Shown here piece after piece: positions 1 to 6,502 of a stretch of DNA of 8,352 nt; position 1 is the first letter of the stretch; each line of letters begins with the position of its first letter. The position numbers and the translations under genes are program-made. The DNA is from Gemmatimonadota bacterium (GTDB taxonomy: Bacteria > Gemmatimonadota > Gemmatimonadetes > Longimicrobiales > RSA9). A model generated the notes under the pieces. That model was not told where the DNA came from, made no database searches, and saw nothing but the letters and a program-made list of their open reading frames with translations. The stretch lies in assembly GCA_019689775.1 (NCBI GenBank), contig JADGGV010000149.1, forward strand, positions 1 through 8,352, given 5' to 3'.

Positions 1-2
1 AA

Positions 3-1898
3 GGTGGTCCGCGGCGCGCGCCGATCGGGGCGGGCGTCGCGTGGCAGGCGGGGATCGGCGGGTGCGAGTCGGGCTTCACGCTGCCGCTGCCGTCGAATCC
101 GGACATCGTCTGGGCGTCGTGCTACGGGAACACGGTCACGCGCTTCGACGACGGCGTCGGGCGGGCGAGGCACGTGGCGCCGTGGATGCACACGCTGGAC
201 GCGGAGCCGAACAAGGTAAAGTACCGCTGCCACTGGACGCCGCCGCTGGCGATCGATCCGTTCGATCCGGAGACGGTCTATTACGGCTGCCAGGTCGTCT
301 TCCGGACGCGGAACCAGGGGCAGAGCTGGGAGGTGATCAGCCCGGACCTGTCGACGAACGACCCGCGCTACGTCGTCTCGTCGGGCGGGATCATCGGGGA
401 CAACCTGGGGCAGTTCTACGGCGAGGTGGTGTTTGCGATCGCGCCGTCGCCGGTGCAGCGGGGGCTGATCTGGGCGGGGACGAACGACGGCCAGCTCTGG
501 TACACGCGCGACGGCGGTGGGCGCTGGACGAACGTGACGAAGAACCTCAAGGGGCTGCCGGCGTGGGGCACGATCCGGCAGATCGCGCCGTCACACTTCG
601 ATCCGGCGACCGCGTACGTCGCGATCGACCGCCACCTGATGGACGACCGCGAGCCGTACCTCTACAAGACGAACGACTACGGCCAGACCTGGACGAAGAT
701 CAGCGGCGGGCTGCCGTCGAAGCACCCGCTGGCGTACGTGATGTCGGTGGCCGAGAACCCGAACCGGCGGGGGATGCTGTTCGCCGGGACGGGGCACGGC
801 TTCTACTACTCGCTGGACGATGGCGCGACCTGGACGCAGTTCCAGGAGGGGCTCCCGGCGGCGCCGGTGAGCTGGATCGAGGTGCAGAAGCAGTACCACG
901 ACGTCGTCGTCTCCACGTACGGGCGCGGCCTCTTCATCCTGCACGACATCACGGCGCTCGAGAACGCCGACCGGGTGCCGCCGCTGGCGGAGGCGTACCT
1001 GTACCCGCCGCGGGCGGGCGTGCGCCAGGCGCGCAGCGGCAACGTCGACATCATGTACATGCTGAGGAGCGCCCCCGCCGCGCCGGTGCGGCTCGAGATC
1101 CTGAACGAGGCGGGGAAGGTGATCCGCACGCTGGAGGTGCGGTCGCACGCCGGGCTGAACCGCACGAGCTGGGACCTGACGACGGCGGGGCCGCGGCCGG
1201 TGGAGCTGCGCACGACGCCGCCGGACAACCCGCACATCTGGGAGGAGGCGCGCTTCAAGGGGAAGCAGACGCGCCCGATCATCCACTGGGGGATCGAGCA
1301 GCCGCAGCGGGCCGGGCCGCTCATGCCGCCGGGGAAGTACGCCGTGCGCATGACCGTCGCCGGGCAGAGGTACACCCAGCCGTTCGCGGTCGTGAAGGAC
1401 CCGAGCATTCCGTCCCCGGTCGAGGACCTGGTCGCCTCCTCGGAGACGCAGGAGCGGATCGTCGCGGACATCAACCAGGCGGTGGACATGATCAACCGCC
1501 TGGAGGTGGTCGGGAAGCAGGTGGAGGACCAGCTCCGGGCGAACCCGTCCGGCGACGTCGCGGCCGCGCTGCGCGGCTTCGAGCAGAAGCGGATGAACGT
1601 GCTGCGCCAGCTCCTGTCCCGCACCGACCTGCACAGCGACGACAAGTGGTACGTCGAGGCGTACCGGCTTTACATGAACCTGATCTGGCTGTACGGCGAG
1701 GTCGGCACGGGCGCGGGCGACGTGCAGGGCGGGGCGGAGTACCGGCCGACGGACGCGTCGCTCGCGACCCTGGAGATGCTCGAGCGGCAGCTCGCGCAGG
1801 CGAAGCGGGACTACGACCAGCTCATGCAGCAGGACCTGGCGGCGCTGAACCAGGCGCTCGCCGGGAAGGTGACGATCACGGACGGTGCGACACCGTGA
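3..1898 (+). CDS. BNR/VPS10-like beta-propeller protein (5' partial)
   Basis: The frame is open to the left edge, so this is the C-terminal 631 residues of a longer protein; relatives are usually about 1000 residues, so the signal peptide and first propeller blades are probably missing. GTG and ATG codons inside it (for example at 174) are not its start, because family-like sequence (PDIVWASCYGN) is readable upstream of them. Four Asp-box-like BNR motifs lie at about 312-329 (NQGQSW), 504-527 (TRDGGGRW), 669-692 (TNDYGQTW) and 810-833 (SLDDGATW); the first lacks the Asp and the second the Ser/Thr. A beta-sandwich-like region (about 1056-1405, with ILNEAGKVIRTL and PGKYAVRMTVAG) and a helical, charged tail (about 1410-1890) follow. 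Such proteins are usually annotated as exported sortilin/glycosyl-hydrolase-like repeat proteins of unknown substrate; no catalytic function should be assumed. It is convergent with the permease gene and so not part of that operon. Confidence 0.85.
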   Translation, partial: GGPRRAPIGAGVAWQAGIGGCESGFTLPLPSNPDIVWASCYGNTVTRFDDGVGRARHVAPWMHTLDAEPNKVKYRCHWTPPLAIDPFDPETVYYGCQVVFRTRNQGQSWEVISPDLSTNDPRYVVSSGGIIGDNLGQFYGEVVFAIAPSPVQRGLIWAGTNDGQLWYTRDGGGRWTNVTKNLKGLPAWGTIRQIAPSHFDPATAYVAIDRHLMDDREPYLYKTNDYGQTWTKISGGLPSKHPLAYVMSVAENPNRRGMLFAGTGHGFYYSLDDGATWTQFQEGLPAAPVSWIEVQKQYHDVVVSTYGRGLFILHDITALENADRVPPLAEAYLYPPRAGVRQARSGNVDIMYMLRSAPAAPVRLEILNEAGKVIRTLEVRSHAGLNRTSWDLTTAGPRPVELRTTPPDNPHIWEEARFKGKQTRPIIHWGIEQPQRAGPLMPPGKYAVRMTVAGQRYTQPFAVVKDPSIPSPVEDLVASSETQERIVADINQAVDMINRLEVVGKQVEDQLRANPSGDVAAALRGFEQKRMNVLRQLLSRTDLHSDDKWYVEAYRLYMNLIWLYGEVGTGAGDVQGGAEYRPTDASLATLEMLERQLAQAKRDYDQLMQQDLAALNQALAGKVTITDGATP

Positions 1899-1936
1899 TG
1901 CGCGCCGGCGCCGAAGGAGCCGACGCCCATCCCCCC

Positions 1937-2827
1937 TCAGTCCGCCGCCGGGGCCGGGGCGGGCTCGGGGCTCTCCTCGCGCATCGCGGAGCGCAGCATG
2001 GCGATGGCGGCGTAGACCACGACGACGACGACGAGCCAGCGCACGAGGTCGAGCGACAGCGACTTGACGATCAGCCCGGCGATGAGCACGCCGGGGACGC
2101 CGCCGATGGCGAGGCCGAGGGCGGCGCGGCGGCTGTAGCTGTTCTCGCGGATGAAGCGGATGCTCCCGACGGGCATGAGGAAGGCGCAGGAGCCCATCAT
2201 GATGGGGAAGGCGGCGAGGGGCGACATGCCGAGCATGCTGATCATGATGAGGCAGGGCGCGTAGAGCCCGATGCCGAGCGTCATGAGCGCGCCGAGCAGG
2301 AAGTTGCCGGCGATCCCCAGCCCGAGGCGGGTGCCGGTGAGGGCGAGGGCGTCGCCGCCGGGCGGTCCGATGTGGAGGAGGCTGGCGAGCATGAGGGCGG
2401 CGGCGGCGAGGAGTGCGCCGCCCATGCCGAGCTGGACGAGGCGGCGCGGCCAGCGGGCGACGACGCCGGCGCCGAGCCAGGCGCCGGCGATGGCGGCGGC
2501 GATCAGGAGGACGAGCGTCCGCACGTCGACCTTGACCACGGCGATGAAGATGAGCGCCTCGGCCACGGTGGGGAGGGTGTGGCCGACGTTGAGCGTGCCG
2601 GGGATGATGCGGTCGTCGACGAGGCGCCAGAACTTGAACGCGGAGGTCGTGGGGGCGAACGATCCGATGCCGAGCGTGTCAAGGAAGTTGGTGATGAAGC
2701 CGAGGAGCGCGAGGCCGGGCGTGGTGCCCGGGCGCTCGACGGCGCGGTGGCGGAGGATGTCGCGCCCCAGGATGAAGATGTAGGGCGCGACGAGACAGCC
2801 GAGCGCAAGGAAGAGGAGGGCGAGCAT
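1937..2827 (-). CDS. TauE/SafE-family membrane permease
   Basis: A 296-residue, strongly hydrophobic protein with about eight or nine predicted membrane segments, starting with MLALLFLALGCLVAPYIFIL. It carries the two-fold internal similarity expected of the TauE/SafE (DUF81) permeases: FLDTLGIGSFAPTTS in the first half and LMTLGIGLYAPCLIM in the second. Family members are inner-membrane carriers linked to export or uptake of sulfite, sulfoacetate and other small organic anions; the substrate cannot be read from sequence. I chose the ATG at 2827 because GGTGA (2839-2835) lies seven bases upstream and a stem-loop precedes it. An in-frame GTG at 2872 would add 15 residues, but it falls inside the loop of that stem-loop. 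The gene follows the hydroxyproline genes on the same strand with a 63-base gap, so it may be the operon's last gene or a separate unit. The C-terminus is a short Pro/Ala/Glu-rich tail. Leu, Ile and Val codons end almost always in C, unlike the neighbouring BNR gene. Confidence 0.85.
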   Translation of the reverse strand: MLALLFLALGCLVAPYIFILGRDILRHRAVERPGTTPGLALLGFITNFLDTLGIGSFAPTTSAFKFWRLVDDRIIPGTLNVGHTLPTVAEALIFIAVVKVDVRTLVLLIAAAIAGAWLGAGVVARWPRRLVQLGMGGALLAAAALMLASLLHIGPPGGDALALTGTRLGLGIAGNFLLGALMTLGIGLYAPCLIMISMLGMSPLAAFPIMMGSCAFLMPVGSIRFIRENSYSRRAALGLAIGGVPGVLIAGLIVKSLSLDLVRWLVVVVVVYAAIAMLRSAMREESPEPAPAPAAD

Positions 2828-2856
2828 GCCGGCATCACCGTTCGTCGTGGGGGCTG

Positions 2857-2883
2857 CGGCCGCGGGACCCACTCCCGCGGCCG
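2857..2883 (-). promoter_or_regulatory. Perfect GC-rich stem-loop between the lyase and permease genes
   Basis: An 11-bp perfect inverted repeat (CGGCCGCGGGA / TCCCGCGGCCG) with a five-base loop begins seven bases after the DapA-family stop codon and ends 29 bases before the permease ATG. On the transcribed strand the bases after the stem are CAGCCCCCACG, with no U-tract, so it is not a canonical intrinsic terminator. It could be a partial terminator or attenuator, or an mRNA-stabilising 3' structure that gives the catabolic genes and the permease different expression. The structure is seen directly; its function is inference. Confidence 0.5.
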
Positions 2884-2890
2884 GTCCATC

Positions 2891-3793
2891 TCAGGCGCCG
2901 GGGATCTCCGCCATGCGGGAGCGGATGATGCCCATGGCGCTGGCCAGCTCCGCATCCTGGAGCGGGAGCCGCGGCGGGCGGACGATGGGGCGGCCCCAGC
3001 CGACCTCCGCCTGAACGAGCTTGATGAGCTGCACGAACTTGGGCACGGTGTCGAAGCGCAGGAGGGGGAGGAACCACTCGTACAGCTCGCGGGCCTCCTT
3101 CCGGGCGCCGCGGTTGGCCAGCTCGAAGAGGCGAACGCTCTCGGCGGGGAACGCGTTCACGAGTCCGGCCACCCAGCCGCTGGCGCCCATCGCGACCGCC
3201 TCCACGACCATGTCGTCGAGGCCCGCGAAGACGGCGACGCGGTCGCCGAGGCGCTCGAGCAGCGCCGTCACGCGCCGCACATCGCCGCTCGACTCCTTGA
3301 CCGCCTGCAAGTTCTCGTGGCGCGCACACAGCGCCTCCACCTCGGCGGCGTGGATGTCGGTGCCGTACGCGCCCGGGTTGTTGTAGAGCATGCACGGCAG
3401 CGACGTCGCATCGAGGATGGCGGAGAAGTGCGCCTCGGTCTCGCGCCAGTCGCCGCGGTAAACGTAGGGCGGCAGCACCATCAGCGCATCGCTGCCCGCC
3501 TCGGCGGCCGCGCGCGCGAGCGCCACGCATTCCGCGGTGGCGAGGCCGCTGATCCCGGCGACGACGGGCACGCGCCCGCCGGCGACCTCGCGGCAGATCT
3601 CCAGGATGCGGATCTTCTCGGCGAACGTGAGGGTGGCCGCCTCGCCGAGCGAGCCGTTCGCCACGATCCCGCGGCAGCCGTGCTCCAGGAGCCAGGCGAC
3701 GTGGCGGCGCAGCAGCTCCTCGTCGATGCTCAGGTCCTCGCGGAACGGCGTGGTGATGGCCGGGAAGACGCCAACCCACGACAATGATTTCAT
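2891..3793 (-). CDS. lhpC: 1-pyrroline-4-hydroxy-2-carboxylate deaminase (DapA family)
   Basis: A 300-residue TIM-barrel protein of the DHDPS/N-acetylneuraminate lyase family, at the usual family length. Visible family marks are the substrate carboxylate loop GSLGE (47-51), the PPYVY segment with Tyr110, the proton-relay Tyr in MLYNNPG (Tyr137) and the Schiff-base Lys in AVKESSGD (Lys166). By context it performs the third step of hydroxyproline breakdown, converting 1-pyrroline-4-hydroxy-2-carboxylate to alpha-ketoglutarate semialdehyde with loss of ammonia and water, in the cytosol. The frame stays open far upstream, but the ATG at 3793 is well supported: AGGA (3803-3800) sits six bases before it, its first codons are unusually A/T-rich for this window, and family similarity begins at once (WVGVFPAITTPF). 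The ATG overlaps the upstream gene's stop as ATGA. Equivalent genes are called lhpC in Pseudomonas and hypD in Sinorhizobium. Without the neighbours, sequence alone would not separate it from dihydrodipicolinate synthase. Confidence 0.87.
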   Translation of the reverse strand: MKSLSWVGVFPAITTPFREDLSIDEELLRRHVAWLLEHGCRGIVANGSLGEAATLTFAEKIRILEICREVAGGRVPVVAGISGLATAECVALARAAAEAGSDALMVLPPYVYRGDWRETEAHFSAILDATSLPCMLYNNPGAYGTDIHAAEVEALCARHENLQAVKESSGDVRRVTALLERLGDRVAVFAGLDDMVVEAVAMGASGWVAGLVNAFPAESVRLFELANRGARKEARELYEWFLPLLRFDTVPKFVQLIKLVQAEVGWGRPIVRPPRLPLQDAELASAMGIIRSRMAEIPGA

Positions 3794-5085
3794 GATGGGT
3801 CCTGTGGTTCCGTGTTGAGCGCGGCCGCGTGCACGAGGGTGCCGACCGTCGCGGGGGCCACGGGTACGCGCACGCGGTCCGGCGTCCAGTCGAAGAGGTA
3901 CTGGAGCGCGGCACCGCAGATGCGCCCCTGGCAGGGGCCCATTCCTGCCCGGGTGTACCGCTTGGCCGCGCGCGAGCCCCAGCTCGCGTCGATGCGGCCG
4001 AGGGTCACGTCCTCGCAGCGGCAGACGACGGTGTCCGCGTCCGCGAGCGTCCGCAACTCGTCGCGCGGCGCGAAGGTCGCCTCGAGTCGCGCCGCGAAGC
4101 GCCGCCAGGCGTCGCGGGCGGCCAGGAGCGACGTCGCCTCCGCTGGGCGGTCGAGCGCCGCGCACGCCGCGATCTGCCCCTGGACGAGCGCCGCGTGCGC
4201 GCCGGCGATGCCGGTCGGCTCCCCCGCGCACAGGATCGCCGGCTCGCTCGTACGCTGGTACTCGTCCACGTGCACGCGCCCGCGCTCGATGCGGCAGCCG
4301 AGCAGGCGCGGCAGCTCCGTGGCGGGGACGAGGCCGTAGCCGACCGCCAGGAGGTCGCACGGCACGGTCCACGTGCGGCGCCCGTCCGTCAGCGTGACCT
4401 CCCGCACGGTCGTGTCGCCGTCGGCGCGCGTCACCCAGACGCCGGGACGGTGGCGGGCGCGCGGGACGCCGGCGCGATAGCGCGCGGCCTGCCACAGCTT
4501 CGCCGGCCGGCGCCAGAGCCCGGCGGCGAAGCGGCGCACCGCCGCGGCGGGCGCCTGCTCCGCCACCACGGCCACGTGCGCGCCCGCTCCTGCCAGCGCG
4601 GCCGCGACGGCGAGGAGGAGCGGTCCCGAGCCGGCGACGACGACGCGTCTCCCGGCCACCGGCATCCCCGCCTTCAGCAGCGCCTGCGCGCCGCCGACGC
4701 CGACGACGCCCGGGAGCGTCCACCCGGGGAAGGGGAGGAACAGCTCGCGCGCCCCCGTCGCCAGGATGATGCGCTCGGCGCTGACGACGAGCGGCTCGCC
4801 CCGCCACTGCGCGAGGAGCCGGGGCCCGTCCGCATCGACCACGCTGGCGCCCGAGAGCACCTGCGCGCCGGAGGCGTCCAGGCGCTCGAGCCAGCGGCGC
4901 GCGCCGCGGGGGAGCGTGCCGCGCGTGGTGTGCCGCCAGATCTGGCCGCCGGGGCGCGGCGCCTCGTCCAGCACGACGACCCGGGCGCCGGACTCCGCCG
5001 CGCGCACGGCCGCGGCGATCCCCGCCGGGCCCGCGCCCACGATGGCGACGTCCGCCGTCACACGGCGGGGCGCGGTCTCAGCCAC
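3790..5085 (-). CDS. D-hydroxyproline dehydrogenase, FAD/NAD(P)-fold subunit with [2Fe-2S] domain
   Basis: A 431-residue pyridine-nucleotide-disulfide-type oxidoreductase. The first dinucleotide motif is GAGPAG (17-22), with the strand ending in LDEA (39-42); an LATGARE segment lies at 109-114 and a second Rossmann motif, AGSGPLLL, at 151-158. The C-terminal part is a BFD-like iron-sulfur domain with CRCEDVT (Cys355, Cys357) and GPCQGRIC (Cys385, Cys390), all four ligands present. This architecture is that of the large FAD subunit of opine oxidase, HcnB and the heteromeric D-hydroxyproline dehydrogenases (LhpBEF in Pseudomonas). With the two upstream genes it probably forms a complex that oxidises cis-4-hydroxy-D-proline and passes electrons through flavin and iron-sulfur centres to the respiratory chain. 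The chosen GTG start (5085) overlaps the ferredoxin-like gene by eight bases, indicating translational coupling. I leave the symbol empty because I am unsure which of lhpE and lhpF it matches. An opine or sarcosine substrate is possible but does not fit the neighbours. Confidence 0.85.
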   Translation of the reverse strand: MAETAPRRVTADVAIVGAGPAGIAAAVRAAESGARVVVLDEAPRPGGQIWRHTTRGTLPRGARRWLERLDASGAQVLSGASVVDADGPRLLAQWRGEPLVVSAERIILATGARELFLPFPGWTLPGVVGVGGAQALLKAGMPVAGRRVVVAGSGPLLLAVAAALAGAGAHVAVVAEQAPAAAVRRFAAGLWRRPAKLWQAARYRAGVPRARHRPGVWVTRADGDTTVREVTLTDGRRTWTVPCDLLAVGYGLVPATELPRLLGCRIERGRVHVDEYQRTSEPAILCAGEPTGIAGAHAALVQGQIAACAALDRPAEATSLLAARDAWRRFAARLEATFAPRDELRTLADADTVVCRCEDVTLGRIDASWGSRAAKRYTRAGMGPCQGRICGAALQYLFDWTPDRVRVPVAPATVGTLVHAAALNTEPQDPS

Positions 5086-5326
5086 CGGTCACCACGTCCA
5101 TGCCGGGCGCCACCGTCTCCAGGCACGCCCGCACGTGGGCGACGCCGTTCACGGTGACGCGGCACTCGTAGCAGATCCCCATCCCGCACAGCGGGGCGCG
5201 GGGCGCCCCGGTCACGGAACGCCGGAACGCGGACTCGCCGGCGGCGAGGAGCGCCGCGGCGAGGCTGGCGCTCGCCGGCACCCGGACGGCCCGCCCGTTC
5301 ACGTGGATCTCGACGACGTCACTCAT
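5078..5326 (-). CDS. D-hydroxyproline dehydrogenase, small [2Fe-2S] ferredoxin-like subunit
   Basis: An 82-residue protein with the plant-type ferredoxin ligand pattern Cys47-x4-Cys52-x2-Cys55, then Cys68, embedded in PLCGMGICYECRVTVNG. This sequence is typical of the Fer2_4 domain found at the N-terminus of sarcosine oxidase alpha chains and as a free subunit in opine oxidase, hydrogen cyanide synthase (HcnA) and heteromeric D-hydroxyproline dehydrogenases. The expected role is electron transfer inside the complex with the flanking FAD subunits, in the cytosol or on the inner face of the membrane. I place the start at ATG 5326, which gives MSDVVEIHVNG and has GGACGG just upstream. A GTG at 5338 in the same frame would add only four residues and cannot be excluded. 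The gene is 39 bases downstream of the DAO-family gene and overlaps the next gene by eight bases. All four cluster ligands are intact. Confidence 0.87.
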   Translation of the reverse strand: MSDVVEIHVNGRAVRVPASASLAAALLAAGESAFRRSVTGAPRAPLCGMGICYECRVTVNGVAHVRACLETVAPGMDVVTGG

Positions 5327-5365
5327 GATACCGTCCACGCCGCGCGGCGGTTGGCGCGGGCGCGC

Positions 5366-6502
5366 TCACCCATGGCGCCTCGCCGCGCTCAGCACGCGCA
5401 TCGGCGCGTAGGGCGCGGGGTCGATCGCGGGCGTGCGCCCGGTGATCAGGTCCGCGAGGAGCCGCGCCGTGCCGAGCGACGTGGTGATCCCCAGCCCCTC
5501 GTGGCCGGCGGCCACCCACACCCCCTCCATCTCCTCCCACGGGCCGATCAGCGGGAGCTTGTCGGGCGTGGCGGGGCGGAACCCGGTCCAGACGCGGATC
5601 ACGGACGCGGCCGCCAGCGCGGGCATGAAGTGCACGGCGCGCTCGAGCATGCGGCCGAGCACGGCCCGGTTCGTGGCGGGATCCCAGCCGACCAGCTCGC
5701 GGGAGGAGCCGATCAGGACCTGCCCCGTCCGGCGCGGCTGGACGTTGAACGCCACCGACTCGGCCGTCATCTCGTGGGCGCTCTGAAGGTAGCCCAGCTC
5801 CACGATCTGGTGGCGGCAGAGCCCCGGGTAGCGGTCGGTGATCGCGAGGTGTCCCTTGCGCGGGACGATCGGGAGCCCGGGTGTCAGCTCGGGCGCGGCC
5901 GCACCCGCCGCGTTCACGACGATCCCGGCCGGCAGCGCCCGCCCGCCCACCACGACGGCGCCCGGCCGGATCGCGTCCACGCGCGAGCCGCCGCGGAAGA
6001 CGGCGCCCGCGCGACATGCCTCGGCGAGCAGGTGGCGCGCCGCGCCCGGCGGGTAGAGCACGGCGTCGCCCGGCACGAGGAGCGCGCCCGCGAGCGGCGC
6101 CCGGAGCGCGGGCTCGCACGCCGCGAGCGCCGCGCCGTCGAGCACCTCCGCGGCCACGCCCCGCGCCGTGTACGCCTCGTGCTTCCGCCGCACCGCCTCG
6201 AGCTGCGCGGCATCGGCGGCGATCCAAAGGGTGCCGCACGGATCGAACTCGCACTCCGGCGGGAGGCTGGGCGCCAGCTCGCGCCAGAGGCGGACCGAGT
6301 AGGCGGTGAGGGCGAACTGCTCCTCCGAGTCGTCCATCACGACCAGGTGCCCCATCCCGGCCGCGGTCGTGCCACCGCCGACGTCGCCGGCGTCGAGCAC
6401 CAGCACGCGCAGCCCGGCCCGCGCCAGCTCGAGCGCGCACGCGGCGCCCACGATGCCGGCGCCGACCACGACCGCATCCGGCGGCACGGCCACGCCGCTC
6501 AC
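5366..6502 (-). CDS. lhpB: D-hydroxyproline dehydrogenase, DAO-family FAD subunit
   Basis: A 378-residue oxidoreductase of the D-amino-acid oxidase/glycine oxidase (DAO) superfamily, of normal length. The N-terminus has the FAD-binding motif VVVGAGIVGA (GAGIVG at 14-19) with the acidic ribose-binding residue Asp37 in LVLDAG. The middle has PRKGHLAI (214-221), and the C-terminus has the family signature WTGFRPATPDKLPLIG (305-320) followed by GHEGLGIT (333-340). It is the probable catalytic subunit that oxidises cis-4-hydroxy-D-proline to 1-pyrroline-4-hydroxy-2-carboxylate. The frame remains open upstream through the epimerase gene, but that is a shadow; the GTG at 6502 overlaps the epimerase stop as GTGA, has a purine-rich AGGGCGGG stretch upstream, and starts the FAD domain at the usual distance. 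The two iron-sulfur/flavin genes directly downstream argue for a dehydrogenase complex rather than a free oxidase such as Sinorhizobium HypO. Sarcosine or D-proline as substrate cannot be ruled out from sequence. Confidence 0.87.
   Translation of the reverse strand: MSGVAVPPDAVVVGAGIVGAACALELARAGLRVLVLDAGDVGGGTTAAGMGHLVVMDDSEEQFALTAYSVRLWRELAPSLPPECEFDPCGTLWIAADAAQLEAVRRKHEAYTARGVAAEVLDGAALAACEPALRAPLAGALLVPGDAVLYPPGAARHLLAEACRAGAVFRGGSRVDAIRPGAVVVGGRALPAGIVVNAAGAAAPELTPGLPIVPRKGHLAITDRYPGLCRHQIVELGYLQSAHEMTAESVAFNVQPRRTGQVLIGSSRELVGWDPATNRAVLGRMLERAVHFMPALAAASVIRVWTGFRPATPDKLPLIGPWEEMEGVWVAAGHEGLGITTSLGTARLLADLITGRTPAIDPAPYAPMRVLSAARRHG

Noticed and set aside
591..1634. Long open frame on the - strand inside the BNR gene
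   Set aside because: The product is Arg/His/Val-rich with no motif, while the + strand frame has clear Asp boxes and family-like sequence throughout.
1882..1911. Possible bidirectional terminator between the convergent genes: ACGGTG/CACCGT hairpin at 1882-1896 and the GCGCCGGCGC palindrome at 1902-1911
   Set aside because: The stem is only six base pairs and overlaps the stop codon, the second repeat has no loop, and there is no T-tract on either strand. Such short repeats are expected by chance in this GC-rich DNA.
41..3787. A 1248-codon open frame on the + strand
   Set aside because: It crosses the BNR gene in another frame and then runs antisense through the permease and lyase genes. Its product is low-complexity Arg/Gly/Ala/Asp/Glu-rich sequence with no family features, as expected from GC-rich codon bias.
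2891..3793. Dihydrodipicolinate synthase for lysine biosynthesis
   Set aside because: The fold and catalytic residues are shared, but every neighbouring gene belongs to hydroxyproline catabolism and no lysine gene is present, so the deaminase role fits better.
3794..4807. Upstream extension of the DapA-family frame to a 638-residue protein
   Set aside because: The extra part is Arg/Ala/Gly-rich shadow sequence antiphase to the FAD oxidoreductase. The ATG at 3793 has a good ribosome-binding site and the family similarity starts there.
5338..5349. CGCCGCGCGGCG palindrome between the DAO and ferredoxin-like genes
   Set aside because: It is a simple GC palindrome with no room for a proper loop and no associated motif, and is likely by chance at this base composition.
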